The notes beneath the pieces are model-generated. The model had not been told where the DNA came from, did no database searches, and was given only the letters and a program-made list of their open reading frames with translations. The translations under genes and the position numbers were made by a program. Shown one piece after another: positions 1 through 8,473 of a stretch of 50,756 bases of DNA; position 1 is the stretch's first letter, and every line of letters begins with the position of its first letter. Origin of the DNA: Gammaproteobacteria bacterium. Its GTDB lineage: Bacteria; Pseudomonadota; Gammaproteobacteria; Acidiferrobacterales; Sulfurifustaceae. The DNA is taken from assembly GCA_029863005.1 (NCBI GenBank), contig JAOTWF010000012.1:1-50756 (forward strand), given 5' to 3'.

Positions 1-47
1 CGCCGATCAAACAAGGCAAGGAGCCGTAAGATCAGAGACGCCCCGTC

Positions 48-398
48 TCAGTTCTCGGCTTTGAGCCAGGACTCGGCATCGGCGAGATTTTCGAAATTCC
101 TGATTTCGGCATCGGTGAAGGCGCTTGGCAGCCAGCCGAGCCACGTGATCCACATATTGGGGGTAACCACGGCAAGGCGTTTGAAGTCGTGCGCGTGGGC
201 GCGCGTGAACTTGATGTCTTCCCACATGACATCCAGGGTATAGCCCGACATCTTGCTCAGGTTCAGCAACAGCTTGATCTTGGGCGCACGTTTGAGTTCG
301 TTGTTCACCGCCGCTTCGAACTCCCGGAAATCCGCGAGCGAGAGCTCTGAGTAAATCGACGCCTTGAGCAGTTCTTCTTGTTCCTCGATGACGATCAT
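48..398 (-). CDS. SpoIIAA-like STAS-fold protein (DUF3478)
   Basis: About 116 residues. The sequence begins MIVIEEQEELLK, carries the basic strand KIKLLLNLSKMSGYT in the middle and ends in FENLADAESWLKAEN. This pattern is familiar from the SpoIIAA-like/DUF3478 family, single STAS-fold domains found widely in proteobacteria whose partner is generally unknown. There is no signal peptide or membrane segment, so it is probably cytoplasmic. The start at 398 is preferred because everything upstream in the same frame is low-quality sequence overlapping the nudE promoter region. It is divergent from nudE with about 110 bases between the two starts. Family assignment is fairly secure; the cellular role is unknown. 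Confidence 0.75.
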   Translation of the reverse strand: MIVIEEQEELLKASIYSELSLADFREFEAAVNNELKRAPKIKLLLNLSKMSGYTLDVMWEDIKFTRAHAHDFKRLAVVTPNMWITWLGWLPSAFTDAEIRNFENLADAESWLKAEN

Positions 399-510
399 GG
401 CTTTGCCCGCTGCTTGAAATAATGTCTCGGGACAAGCATATACCTGTTGCGGGAATGGAGGAAACCTTCTTCTTTTGTTCCTGTCCTCAAAAAGGATTAA
501 CCTTGAGGCT

Positions 511-1077
511 ATGACACACGTAGTTTCCCAGGGCAAAAAACCGGTAATCACCCGGACCGAGACCATCGCGCGCACGCGCCTGTTCCGGGTCGAGCAGGTG
601 GGGCTGCGTTTTGCCAACGGATGCGAGGTGAACTACGAGCGCCTGCGTAGTTCCTCTCGAGGCGCCGTGCTGGTAGCACCCATGCTGGATGAATCCACGG
701 TGCTGCTGATTCGTGAGTACGCCGCGGGCGTGGAGCGTTACGAGCTGGCGTTGCCCAAGGGACTCATCGAAGAGGGAGAATCCATGATCGAAGCCGCCAA
801 CCGCGAAATCCGGGAAGAAGTCGGCTACGGTTCGCGCAAGCTGACCCATCTTAAATCCGTCACCCTGGCGCCAGGTTACTTCAGCCATGCCACACACCTG
901 GTTCTGGCCGAAGATCTTTTCCCCGAGCGGTTGCCGGGCGACGAGCCCGAGACTATCGAGGTGGTGCCGTGGTCGCTTAACCGGCTGACCGAACTCTGCG
1001 CGCGCGAGGAATGCACCGAGGCGCGCTCCATCGCTGCGCTGTTCCTGGTGCGCGAACAACTGGCCGGGAGGCGCTGA
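511..1077 (+). CDS. nudE: ADP compounds hydrolase NudE (Nudix family)
   Basis: Cytoplasmic Nudix hydrolase of 188 residues, expected to cleave ADP-ribose, NADH and related adenosine diphosphates. The Nudix box is complete: G-x5-E-x7-REIREEVGY starting at GLIEEGE. The N-terminal beta domain and the C-terminal helix (EARSIAALFLVREQL) match NudE-type ADP-ribose diphosphatases in length and order. The ATG at 511 is chosen over one at 475 because a GAGG ribosome-binding site sits at 505–508 and the extra twelve residues look non-native. Its stop lies 5 bases before cysQ. NudE–CysQ adjacency is common in gammaproteobacteria and suggests shared handling of nucleotide by-products. Confidence 0.9.
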   Translation: MTHVVSQGKKPVITRTETIARTRLFRVEQVGLRFANGCEVNYERLRSSSRGAVLVAPMLDESTVLLIREYAAGVERYELALPKGLIEEGESMIEAANREIREEVGYGSRKLTHLKSVTLAPGYFSHATHLVLAEDLFPERLPGDEPETIEVVPWSLNRLTELCAREECTEARSIAALFLVREQLAGRR

Positions 1078-1082
1078 CGCCC

Positions 1083-1889
1083 ATGGTTGAATTCAACCCC
1101 CGTGAGCAGTTGGGAGCGGTTTGCGACATCGCCCGCGACGCTGGACGTGCCATCCTGGATGTCTACGAGCGCGCATTCACGGTGGAGGAAAAGGAAGACC
1201 GTTCGCCGATTACGGCGGCGGACCGTGCCGCGAATGAAATCATCTGCCAGAAGCTGGAGGCATTGACTCCCGGTGTGCCCGTCATGACCGAGGAATCGGC
1301 CAGGGTGGCGCACGAAAAACGCAAGGACTGGAAGCGTTTCTGGCTCGTCGACCCGCTGGACGGGACCAAGGAATTCATCAGCCGTAACGGCGAGTTCACC
1401 GTGAACATCGCCTTGATCGACGGCAACCGACCGGTGCTGGGTGTGGTGTATGTCCCGGTGACCGGGCTTACCTATTATGCCGCCACGGGTAAGGGTGCGT
1501 TCAAGCAGAGGGGCGAGTGCGAGGTGCAACCCATTCACGCGCGCCGCTTTGAAGGCGGCAAACCCATCGTGGTTGCCAGCCGCTCACATGCCGGCCCCGA
1601 AACCGAAGCATTCCTGAAAAATCTTGGTGAGCACGATGTCGTGAGCATGGGCAGTGCGTTGAAGTTTTGTCTTGTTGCCGAAGGCACGGCCGATGTCTAC
1701 CCACGTCTCGGCCCCACCATGGAGTGGGACACGGCGGCGGCGCAGTGCGTGGTGGAGGTGGCGGGCGGTCGCGTGACCGATCTCAATCGTCAACCGATGA
1801 CCTTTAACAAGCCCTCGCTGTTGAACCCCTCGTTCCTGGTATGCGGTGCCGGCGACTACGATTGGTACCGTCATCTCCCCACCTTGTGA
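1083..1889 (+). CDS. cysQ: 3'(2'),5'-bisphosphate nucleotidase CysQ
   Basis: Inositol-monophosphatase-fold enzyme of 268 residues that removes the 3'-phosphate of PAP (adenosine 3',5'-bisphosphate), the by-product of PAPS-dependent sulfate reduction and sulfotransfer. The metal-binding signature DPLDGTKEF and the C-terminal EWDTAAAQ motif are both present, as is the SPITAADRAANE stretch. Length and motif order match E. coli CysQ. The start at 1083 follows nudE by 5 bases, so the two are probably co-transcribed and translationally linked. A sulfotransferase gene about 45 kb away in this window (itself frameshifted) would generate PAP, which is a thematic rather than demonstrated link. Predicted cytoplasmic and Mg-dependent. 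Confidence 0.93.
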   Translation: MVEFNPREQLGAVCDIARDAGRAILDVYERAFTVEEKEDRSPITAADRAANEIICQKLEALTPGVPVMTEESARVAHEKRKDWKRFWLVDPLDGTKEFISRNGEFTVNIALIDGNRPVLGVVYVPVTGLTYYAATGKGAFKQRGECEVQPIHARRFEGGKPIVVASRSHAGPETEAFLKNLGEHDVVSMGSALKFCLVAEGTADVYPRLGPTMEWDTAAAQCVVEVAGGRVTDLNRQPMTFNKPSLLNPSFLVCGAGDYDWYRHLPTL

Positions 1890-1898
1890 AGTACGTGT

Positions 1899-3341
1899 TT
1901 GCCAACCACCGGTTCCAGCCCACTTTATCTCTGCCTTGATCAAGGCGGACACGCCAGTCGCGCCCTGGTGTTCGACCACCACGGCGTGCTGCAGGTCAGC
2001 GCACTGCGTGAGGTCGAGGTCCGCGAACCGCAACCGGACTGGGTGGAACAGGACCCTGAAGAAATTGTTGATTCGCTGCACGCGGTCATTGGAAAAGCCG
2101 TGGCTTTACTCGGCGCGCGCGCCAGCCGCATCGTCGGCGCTGGCCTGGCCACGCAGCGCGCGAGCCTAGTCTGCTGGGACCGGCGTACGGGCGCGGCCCT
2201 GTCGCCGGTCATCAGCTGGCAGGACCGGCGCGCGCAGGAATGGCTCAGTGGATTTACCGGACACGAGCGCGAGATTCACCAACGGACCGGACTCAGACTC
2301 TCGACACATTACGGCGCATCCAAGATGCGCTGGTGCCTCGCTCATCTTCCGGCCGTGTCCGCTGCGCAGCATGACGGTCGTTTGGTTATCGGGCCGCTCG
2401 CAAGTTTCCTGTTATTCCGCTTACTCGAGGGGAAACCATTGCTGGCCGATCCCGCCAACGCTGCGCGCACACTGTTGTGGAATTTTCGCACCTTGCACTG
2501 GGATCCGTGGCTGCTTTCGCTTTTCGATATTCCGGCAGAAACGCTTCCGTCTTGTGTACCCACGCGCCAAATGTTCGGCACGTTGCCGGCGAACGGGCTC
2601 CGTCTGCCACTGTCCATTGCCACCGGAGACCAGTCAGCGGCGCTCTTTGGCTTAGGCACGCCAACACCGGGGACAGTTTACGTCAACATCGGGACCGGCG
2701 CGTTTATTCAGCGCGCTTTTGCGCAACCACACGACGCTTCAGGTTTGCTGAGCAGCGTGGTTTATCGCGACGCGAACCAGGTCGTCTATGTGCTGGAAGG
2801 CACCGTGAATGGGGCCGGTGCGGCACTGAAATGGGCAGAACGGGAATATGGATTGAAAGATATCGAAGCGCAGCTACCCGCGTGGCTTGCACGCGATGGC
2901 GCCATCCCGCTGTTTCTCAATGGGGTGGCCGGTCTCGGCGCGCCATACTGGGTGGCCGATTTTCCCTCGCGTCTGATCGGAGACGGCGAATCTTGGCAGA
3001 AGGCCGTAGCGGTGGTCGAGTCCATCGCGTTTCTGTTGCAGGTCAACTTTGAAATCATCAAGGTTATCTCACCGCCACCCACGCGCCTGCTCGTCAGTGG
3101 TGGTCTGGCGCGGGTGGACGGCCTCTGCCGGCGGCTCGCGAATCTGAGTGCGCTGCCGGTTTATCGACCCGCGGAAATCGAAGCCACGGCGCGTGGCACG
3201 GCCTTTCTGTTGGCAGGATTCCCCAAAGACTGGCAAGAACACAAACTGGGAGATTTGTTTACGCCGGAACCAAACCCGGGATTGGAGCAACGTTACCGAA
3301 ACTGGTGCACAGAAATGCAGCGCGCGCTTTCGGAGCGTTAA
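1899..3341 (+). CDS. FGGY-family carbohydrate kinase (glycerol-kinase-like, altered pocket)
   Basis: Kinase of 480 residues with the two-domain FGGY/actin-like fold. Visible elements are the N-terminal phosphate loop (LCLDQGGHASRA), DWVEQDPEEI, WQDRR, the TGDQSAALFG catalytic Asp at about 244 and a C-terminal LVSGGLARVDG adenosine motif. Compared with E. coli GlpK as I remember it, the substrate residues Arg83, Trp103, Tyr135 and Asp245 correspond to Arg87, Trp107, Tyr138 and Asp244 here, but Glu84 is replaced by Ala88 (QRASL instead of QRETT). The substrate may therefore not be glycerol. The frame opens right after the cysQ stop, so TTG at 1899 is the likely start. Its stop overlaps the convergent cupin stop. 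Confidence 0.8.
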   Translation: MPTTGSSPLYLCLDQGGHASRALVFDHHGVLQVSALREVEVREPQPDWVEQDPEEIVDSLHAVIGKAVALLGARASRIVGAGLATQRASLVCWDRRTGAALSPVISWQDRRAQEWLSGFTGHEREIHQRTGLRLSTHYGASKMRWCLAHLPAVSAAQHDGRLVIGPLASFLLFRLLEGKPLLADPANAARTLLWNFRTLHWDPWLLSLFDIPAETLPSCVPTRQMFGTLPANGLRLPLSIATGDQSAALFGLGTPTPGTVYVNIGTGAFIQRAFAQPHDASGLLSSVVYRDANQVVYVLEGTVNGAGAALKWAEREYGLKDIEAQLPAWLARDGAIPLFLNGVAGLGAPYWVADFPSRLIGDGESWQKAVAVVESIAFLLQVNFEIIKVISPPPTRLLVSGGLARVDGLCRRLANLSALPVYRPAEIEATARGTAFLLAGFPKDWQEHKLGDLFTPEPNPGLEQRYRNWCTEMQRALSER

Positions 3342-3808
3342 TTGTTTTTTTCTTCCACCAGGACACGGTCCCGGGGACCAGGCGCCGGACTGTAGACGAC
3401 GAACGCCACGGCCGGATCTGCTCCACGATTGATGTAGGCATGGACCACGCCCCGCGGAATGTGCATGATGTCCCCGGTTTTCACGGCAATTGAATGCTTG
3501 CCAAGCCAGATATCGCCCTCCCCACGCAGGAGAAAAACCGTGATGTCGCTGTCAGCGTGCAGATGCAGCGGCTCGCGATCGCGCACCTGTACCAACAGAC
3601 TGGATGACCGTTCGCTGCGCACGATTGTCAAGGCCTTGATGTTTTCGCCAACCGGCGATTTGTTTTCATCCAGCAACTTTTCCAGATTCATCCTGTGATA
3701 TTTCTCCGGAACTTTTTCATCCGGTCCGATCCACTCCGTTGCACCCGCCGGGAGCAGGTTAACGGCACTCATCAGCGTCGCAAAAATGATACTGGTTATG
3801 TTTTTCAT
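3338..3808 (-). CDS. Secreted cupin-domain protein
   Basis: About 156 residues with a cleavable signal peptide (MKNITSIIFATLMSAVNLLPAGATE) followed by a single small cupin barrel. The first cupin motif is visible as REPLHLHADSDITVFLLRGEG and the second as GDIMHIPRGVVHAYINRG, so most metal-ligand histidines are present. Probably periplasmic. The gene lies 9 bases downstream of the DUF4198 gene on the same strand, so the two likely form an operon. No enzymatic substrate can be inferred; such cupins may bind metal or a small ligand. The stop codon shares a TTAA tetranucleotide with the stop of the convergent FGGY kinase gene. Confidence 0.75.
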   Translation of the reverse strand: MKNITSIIFATLMSAVNLLPAGATEWIGPDEKVPEKYHRMNLEKLLDENKSPVGENIKALTIVRSERSSSLLVQVRDREPLHLHADSDITVFLLRGEGDIWLGKHSIAVKTGDIMHIPRGVVHAYINRGADPAVAFVVYSPAPGPRDRVLVEEKNN

Positions 3809-3817
3809 GCGATGCCC

Positions 3818-4663
3818 TCAGGGACGTTCAAAGGTCAGGGAGGCCCAGGCGCTCTTCCAATCAAATCCGGAAAGGAAGGGTGCCGGGACCATGTGCACCG
3901 AAGTCACCAGCCACACACCCGGTCGTGGGATGATAAACTCGACGCGGCCGTTGACATCGGTCCGGCCCTTGAGCTTGGCGGTTGGCTCGGTTTTGCTGAA
4001 TGCCACCACCAGCGCATCGGAGAGCGGCCGGTCCTGGTACAGCAGCCGCAAGCGCAGCGTGCGCGTGTGATACGGATTGGTCTCGGCGATCAGCTCAAGC
4101 GGGAATCCCAGGACGCGATCCCTGCCCGTGACCACCGTCCCCACCTTAATGAGCGACTTGGCGCACCGGAAATAGGTCTCTTCGATTTTCTTTCCAGGCT
4201 TGAAGCGTTGGCGGTGCAAGGCCAGGTTGCGCTCGAGCCCTTCTTTTTCCAGGTAACTCTCAAACTCTTCCGCCGTGTCGAAGCTGACCGATTCCGGTTT
4301 CGTGTGTAGCCCGATGGTGTAGATCCCGGCTGTGGACGGCATCACCGTGCCGGCGGGATCGTCACCCAGCACGCCTCGAATCGATTGTGTACCGGTCGAA
4401 CCGGCAGCTATGTAGCGCTCATATTTCTGAGGGAAATAGGGCACGGAATCGCCTTTGAAATCCTGACCCACGAACAGGCGCAGGGGCGCCTTGGTGCCGG
4501 GTTGGAGTTGGAATGCCTGCGGTTCAATCCAAAAGTCATGCGCCCATCCAGCGGGCGAGGCAAGCAGGAACAGGAATACCAGGACGGCAGGCGTCTGCAG
4601 GAGATTTTCAGTAAACTGGCGCCGGCCTGGAGGCGGTATGGAACCTGAATGGGAGATAGTCAT
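3818..4663 (-). CDS. DUF4198-family periplasmic protein
   Basis: 281 residues. A long N-region and hydrophobic core (PAVLVFLFLLASPAGWAHD) form a signal peptide ending just before HDFWIEP, the typical mature N-terminus of DUF4198 proteins. The C-terminal half has an Ig-like beta pattern (GRTDVNGRVEFIIPRPGVWLV) typical of the family. Members are often found beside metal (nickel/cobalt) transport genes and are presumed periplasmic accessory or binding proteins; that role is family context, not shown here. It is divergent from the HupE/UreJ gene, with the two starts 66 bases apart, and precedes the cupin gene, consistent with a shared control region for a metal-related module. Confidence 0.75.
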   Translation of the reverse strand: MTISHSGSIPPPGRRQFTENLLQTPAVLVFLFLLASPAGWAHDFWIEPQAFQLQPGTKAPLRLFVGQDFKGDSVPYFPQKYERYIAAGSTGTQSIRGVLGDDPAGTVMPSTAGIYTIGLHTKPESVSFDTAEEFESYLEKEGLERNLALHRQRFKPGKKIEETYFRCAKSLIKVGTVVTGRDRVLGFPLELIAETNPYHTRTLRLRLLYQDRPLSDALVVAFSKTEPTAKLKGRTDVNGRVEFIIPRPGVWLVTSVHMVPAPFLSGFDWKSAWASLTFERP

Positions 4664-4729
4664 CGAAAGCCGTTACAGCATAACACAGTCGTTTCACAAA
4701 AAAATTCGCCGCACGAGTTAACTATCTCC

Positions 4730-5860
4730 ATGAACATCCGTCAAATAGGCTTGTCATTGCTTTGTTTGGGCTTGTTCGTGCCCACGCCCGCCGCATCGCA
4801 CGAAATCCGTCCCGCGATTGCGACTGTGACGTTTCCTTCTGAAGGAACGTACTCGGCAGAATTTTTGGTAAACATGGAAGCGGTGATCGCGGGCGTGAGC
4901 CCGCAGCACAAGGACACCCGCGAGTCTCCCCAGGCACAAACTTATAACCAACTGCGCGAGTTGCCACCATCGGAATTAGAGAGACGAATTCGCGAATTCC
5001 TGCCGAAGTATCTTGCTGGCATCGAGATCCGATTTGACGCTGCGCGCGTGCCGTCAGCTTTATGTTCACTGTCAGTGCCGGAAGTGGGCGATCCAGCACG
5101 TGTGCGCCTCGCGCTATTGCAATTGTGCGGCTCCCTTCCGCCAGGGGTCACCAGCTTGCGGATGGCCTATGCCGCGGAATTCGGCGAGCTCATTTTGCGC
5201 TTGCCGGCCGTGGGCGGAGGCGATCCCGTGGCGCTGTGGTTGAAGGATGGTGAATTGAGTGAATCCTATGTATTAGGTGTCGGTCTGGAGCGGAAAACGC
5301 GCATGGAGGTTGCCGCGCAATACACCGTGTTTGGCTTTACGCATATTTTACCCAAGGGTCTGGACCATATCCTGTTCGTGCTCGGGTTGTTTTTACTAAG
5401 TCTGCGCTGGAAACCCCTGCTGATCCAGGTGACATCTTTCACCATTGCACACACCATAACGCTGGGATTGAGTATTTTCGGTATCCTTTCGTTGTCACCC
5501 GCGATCGTGGAGCCGCTGATCGCGGCCTCGATCGCCTATGTCGCCATTGAAAACATCATGACCGCAGAGTTAAAGCCCTGGCGTCCCTTTGTGGTCTTCG
5601 GTTTCGGCCTGCTTCATGGACTGGGATTCGCCGGGGTGTTGAATGAAATAGGTCTGCCGCGCTCGGAGTTTGTCACGGCCTTGCTCAGTTTTAACATCGG
5701 TGTGGAGCTGGGGCAATTAGCTGTAATTACCCTGGCCTACCTGTTAATCGGCTTGTGGTGGAAGGAAAAGGACTGGTATCGCGCGCGCCTAGTTCTGCCC
5801 CTGTCGGCGTTGATCGCCGCGACAGGTGTCTACTGGACGATTGAACGGATCGTCAGTTGA
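4730..5860 (+). CDS. HupE/UreJ-type membrane protein with periplasmic N-terminal domain
   Basis: 376 residues. A signal peptide (MNIRQIGLSLLCLGLFVPTPAASHE) leads into a roughly 190-residue extracytoplasmic domain. The C-terminal half is a six- to seven-helix membrane domain beginning FTHILPKGLDHILFVLGLF, with the His-rich HTITLG and LLHGLGFAGVL motifs that typify the HupE/UreJ_2 family. HupE and UreJ proteins are associated with nickel uptake; for this two-domain subtype the transported ion is not established. The start at 4730 is selected because the signal peptide begins there. It is divergent from the DUF4198–cupin pair and convergent with the RRM gene seven bases away. Confidence 0.8.
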   Translation: MNIRQIGLSLLCLGLFVPTPAASHEIRPAIATVTFPSEGTYSAEFLVNMEAVIAGVSPQHKDTRESPQAQTYNQLRELPPSELERRIREFLPKYLAGIEIRFDAARVPSALCSLSVPEVGDPARVRLALLQLCGSLPPGVTSLRMAYAAEFGELILRLPAVGGGDPVALWLKDGELSESYVLGVGLERKTRMEVAAQYTVFGFTHILPKGLDHILFVLGLFLLSLRWKPLLIQVTSFTIAHTITLGLSIFGILSLSPAIVEPLIAASIAYVAIENIMTAELKPWRPFVVFGFGLLHGLGFAGVLNEIGLPRSEFVTALLSFNIGVELGQLAVITLAYLLIGLWWKEKDWYRARLVLPLSALIAATGVYWTIERIVS

Positions 5861-5866
5861 GTTATA

Positions 5867-6232
5867 TCAACCGGCACGTTGTTGGATGGGAGCTGGGGCG
5901 CTTTGCTTTAAATCGATAAATCGACGCGATGCTTCCGCGCGCCGCTCAATGCCTTTCCACGCGATGTTTTTCATGCGCCGGTCATGCCGTGTCCGGTAAA
6001 CACATTCGCGCACCGACAAGAGACTGCCATCCAGCCTGGCATGGTGCAGTTTGAGAATGGCCTCGTGGGCGGCCTTTTCAGGTACCACGTACACATGGCC
6101 GTAACCGAGCGGCTGACCGCTGTCGGTATCGCGCATGATGATGGCGTTGATGGTCGTGCCGTAACCGGCGAACAGTCGCCGGAGGCCTTCCGCCGTCGCC
6201 GTGGCGGGTAAATTGCCCACAAATATGTTCAT
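5867..6232 (-). CDS. RRM-type RNA-binding protein
   Basis: 121 residues. The first 75 form an RNA recognition motif: RNP2 is visible as MNIFVGNLP and RNP1 as the degenerate LGYGHVYVV, which keeps the spacing but lacks the usual Lys/Arg-Gly-Phe start. A basic tail (RTRHDRRMKNIAWKGIERRAEASRR) follows and may contact RNA. Small RRM proteins of this layout occur in many proteobacteria and cyanobacteria; targets are mostly unknown. The ATG at 6232 starts directly at the RNP2 strand and has GGGGTGG just upstream; a GTG two codons earlier is possible. Cytoplasmic, apparently monocistronic. Confidence 0.82.
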   Translation of the reverse strand: MNIFVGNLPATATAEGLRRLFAGYGTTINAIIMRDTDSGQPLGYGHVYVVPEKAAHEAILKLHHARLDGSLLSVRECVYRTRHDRRMKNIAWKGIERRAEASRRFIDLKQSAPAPIQQRAG

Positions 6233-6422
6233 TTCCACCCCGCTACCAGGCTAGCGGCCTGTGTTATTCCACCATTCTGGTTAAGATGCGTCTATCTGGC
6301 AAGTCGGCGTTCCACCCCGGTCCGAAAAAGCCTTGTCTACCAAGGGTTTTGAGAGCATTGTCCACGCAGATTAAGAACAAGGCGAAGGCTTGGTCCGGCC
6401 ATCGTTTTTCGAGATGAGGCCT

Positions 6423-7592
6423 TCAGGAAAGCAGCATCAGCTTTGCTGTATCCGCGCGTGGAACCGCCAGTGGCAAAGTTTTTTTCAGCAGGCGGACGAC
6501 CTTGGCTGCGGTGGCGCGATATCCGGTAAGTTTACCGCCATAAATAGTAACGAGGCGTATCTCGTTGGGATTATCCGGATACAGGATGGTTTCGCGTGAG
6601 CGATGAAAGGCCGATGTTTGCCCCTGAGGCAGCACGCGCAAGCCGGCAAAACTGTCGACAAGCCGGCCGCGGCCATGCGGGAAGTAATGACTCAGTGTTT
6701 CCTGAAGATAGGTGATTTCTCCGGGAAGCGCCCGTACAGCTTTCGGGTCGCTGTGAAAATGTGTTTCCGTGGTTCCGACGAGGGTTTGATTCTTCCACGG
6801 CATTACGAACACGGCGCGGCCGTCTTGCGGGGCCTCAACATAGTACACCCCGCCTCGTGTCTCGCCTTCGAGAAGAATATGCGCACCCTGGATGAGGTCC
6901 ACCGGCAGCCTCGGTAGCCGGGGTGTTATCCTATCGAGCACGGGATTGACCCAAGGTCCGGTGGCATTTACCAGTGTCCGTGTGTGGCACTTGCGGTCGT
7001 TGTGGCCCTCGAGATAATGCACCTCGAAACCACTCGTGTGCCGGTGAGCCGACTGGAAATTCGCCGGACAGCGAAGTTCCGCACCGAGCGACTGGGCCGA
7101 TTGCATCACGGCCCGTGTCAGCCGCGCATCGTCGGTTTGGGCGTCCTCATACCGGAACACTACCCGCAGGCCGTGTGTGGCGAGCCCATCGAAATCCTGC
7201 CACCGCGTGCGTGACACGGATTCAAAGCGCGTCTCGCGGGACAGCCCGCCCAGTAACGCATAAAGCGACAATCCGGCGCGGATCATCCACGGAGGACGGC
7301 GGGTGGTGGCATAGACCGGTATATAGAAAGGCACGCGTTGCACCAGGGCGGGGGCGATACGCAGCAAAATTTCGCGTTCGCGCAGTGATTCACGCACCAA
7401 TCCGAGATGTGCGCTCTCGAGATAACGCAAGCCCCCGTGGATCAACTTGCTGGACCGGCTGGAGGTTCCACTGCCGAGATTGTATTGTTCCATGAGAAGG
7501 ACAGAATATCCCGCCGCCGCCGCGGCCTGGGCCACGCCTACCCCGTGGATGCCGCCGCCAATGACGCCGACATCATAATCCGCTCCGGCCAT
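6423..7592 (-). CDS. glpD: Short FAD-dependent glycerol-3-phosphate dehydrogenase (GlpD-like)
   Basis: 389 residues. The N-terminal dinucleotide fold (DVGVIGGGIHGVGVA) is followed by the GlpD signature GSGTSSRSSKLIHGGLRYLE, and later motifs TLVNATGPWVN, LIQGAHIL and TIYGGKLTGYRATA are all GlpD-like. The enzyme should oxidise glycerol-3-phosphate to dihydroxyacetone phosphate and feed electrons to quinone. It is about 110–150 residues shorter than E. coli GlpD: the C-terminal helical domain is missing and the frame stops cleanly, with no recognisable remnant in the following 180 bases. The start overlaps the stop of the upstream diesterase gene (TGATG), so the pair is translationally coupled and could recycle glycerol phosphate from phospholipid head groups. 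Confidence 0.82.
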   Translation of the reverse strand: MAGADYDVGVIGGGIHGVGVAQAAAAAGYSVLLMEQYNLGSGTSSRSSKLIHGGLRYLESAHLGLVRESLREREILLRIAPALVQRVPFYIPVYATTRRPPWMIRAGLSLYALLGGLSRETRFESVSRTRWQDFDGLATHGLRVVFRYEDAQTDDARLTRAVMQSAQSLGAELRCPANFQSAHRHTSGFEVHYLEGHNDRKCHTRTLVNATGPWVNPVLDRITPRLPRLPVDLIQGAHILLEGETRGGVYYVEAPQDGRAVFVMPWKNQTLVGTTETHFHSDPKAVRALPGEITYLQETLSHYFPHGRGRLVDSFAGLRVLPQGQTSAFHRSRETILYPDNPNEIRLVTIYGGKLTGYRATAAKVVRLLKKTLPLAVPRADTAKLMLLS

Positions 7593-8338
7593 CAGGAAGA
7601 TTCCGCGAGGTGGGAAAATTCCTGGATCATCTCGCCAATGGCAAAGGTCTCGACAAACGCGGCCCCGCGCGCCGCCAACGTCAAGGCCAATGGCGCGTCC
7701 GTCACTTCGAACACAGCCAGTTGCGCACCAATGATCCCAAGCTCGCCCTCTTCCGGAAGTCCATCCACGTCACAGAAAATATATTCCGGTCGCAAGTCAG
7801 TCACGGGTATCTGTTTATGCTCTTCCCAGCGATCAATAACGGCGCCGATTCTCGGCCAGCCTTGGGTTCGCGCTGCCCGGAGCGCCTCGAGTGAATAGGA
7901 AATCAGGACGCACTGGCTGCGAACGGGTTTGAGCGAGCGCCGTGCCAAGGTCAGCAGGGTATCGATCCCAAAGCGCTCGAGGCTCGCACGCTTGAGTTCG
8001 ACAAAGGCGGTCACCTCCGGTTGGCGCACCAGCAAATGACCCAGCTCAGCCAGGCGAGTGATGTGCACGTCCTTGAACCGATCACCGAAGCGCTCGCGCT
8101 CGGCGACCGGTCGTCTCCAGAGTTCTTCATAGAAGTGATCGTGAACGTTGCCACCGACACCGCACAGGCGTTTCAGGTCGCGGTCGTGGAACAGCACTGG
8201 CACCCGGTCACGGGAAACCTGGACATCGACTTCGATAAAACGTGCCCCGGCAGCGATGGCCGCCTCAAGGCCGATCAGGGTATTTTCCGGGTAGTGTTGG
8301 GGATAGCCCCGATGCGCGATCAATTGCGGGATAACCAT
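7592..8338 (-). CDS. Glycerophosphodiester phosphodiesterase
   Basis: 248 residues, a TIM-barrel GDPD enzyme that hydrolyses deacylated phospholipids to glycerol-3-phosphate and an alcohol. Family motifs are clear: LIAHRGYPQHYPENT at the N-terminus (catalytic His and Glu), EVDVQVSRD, PVLFHDRDLKRLCG and FVELKR. There is no signal peptide when the start at 8338 is used, so it is cytoplasmic like UgpQ rather than periplasmic like GlpQ. A start 21 codons earlier is possible but adds a non-conserved basic leader. Overlaps the GlpD-like gene by one base, consistent with the product passing straight to GlpD. Confidence 0.88.
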   Translation of the reverse strand: MVIPQLIAHRGYPQHYPENTLIGLEAAIAAGARFIEVDVQVSRDRVPVLFHDRDLKRLCGVGGNVHDHFYEELWRRPVAERERFGDRFKDVHITRLAELGHLLVRQPEVTAFVELKRASLERFGIDTLLTLARRSLKPVRSQCVLISYSLEALRAARTQGWPRIGAVIDRWEEHKQIPVTDLRPEYIFCDVDGLPEEGELGIIGAQLAVFEVTDAPLALTLAARGAAFVETFAIGEMIQEFSHLAESS

Positions 8339-8473
8339 AAGCGCAACTTTAGCACTCTGGAATGACCGCGTACCGCGCCGACTGGCACGGCTGTCAGCCA
8401 CCAGCGATATCAGTCGGTGGTGAAGTATGTGGATGGTCTAAGTTACGAGAGAGACTCAAGTTGAGGAGTGATT

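Noticed and set aside
1-47. GAGAC/GTCTC hairpin at the left edge considered as a terminator
   Set aside because: Short stem overlapping a stop codon, with no useful T-run on the minus strand.
8382-8400. TGGCACGG near the outer-membrane protein gene considered as a second sigma-54 promoter
   Set aside because: The expected TTGC at the -12 position is missing.
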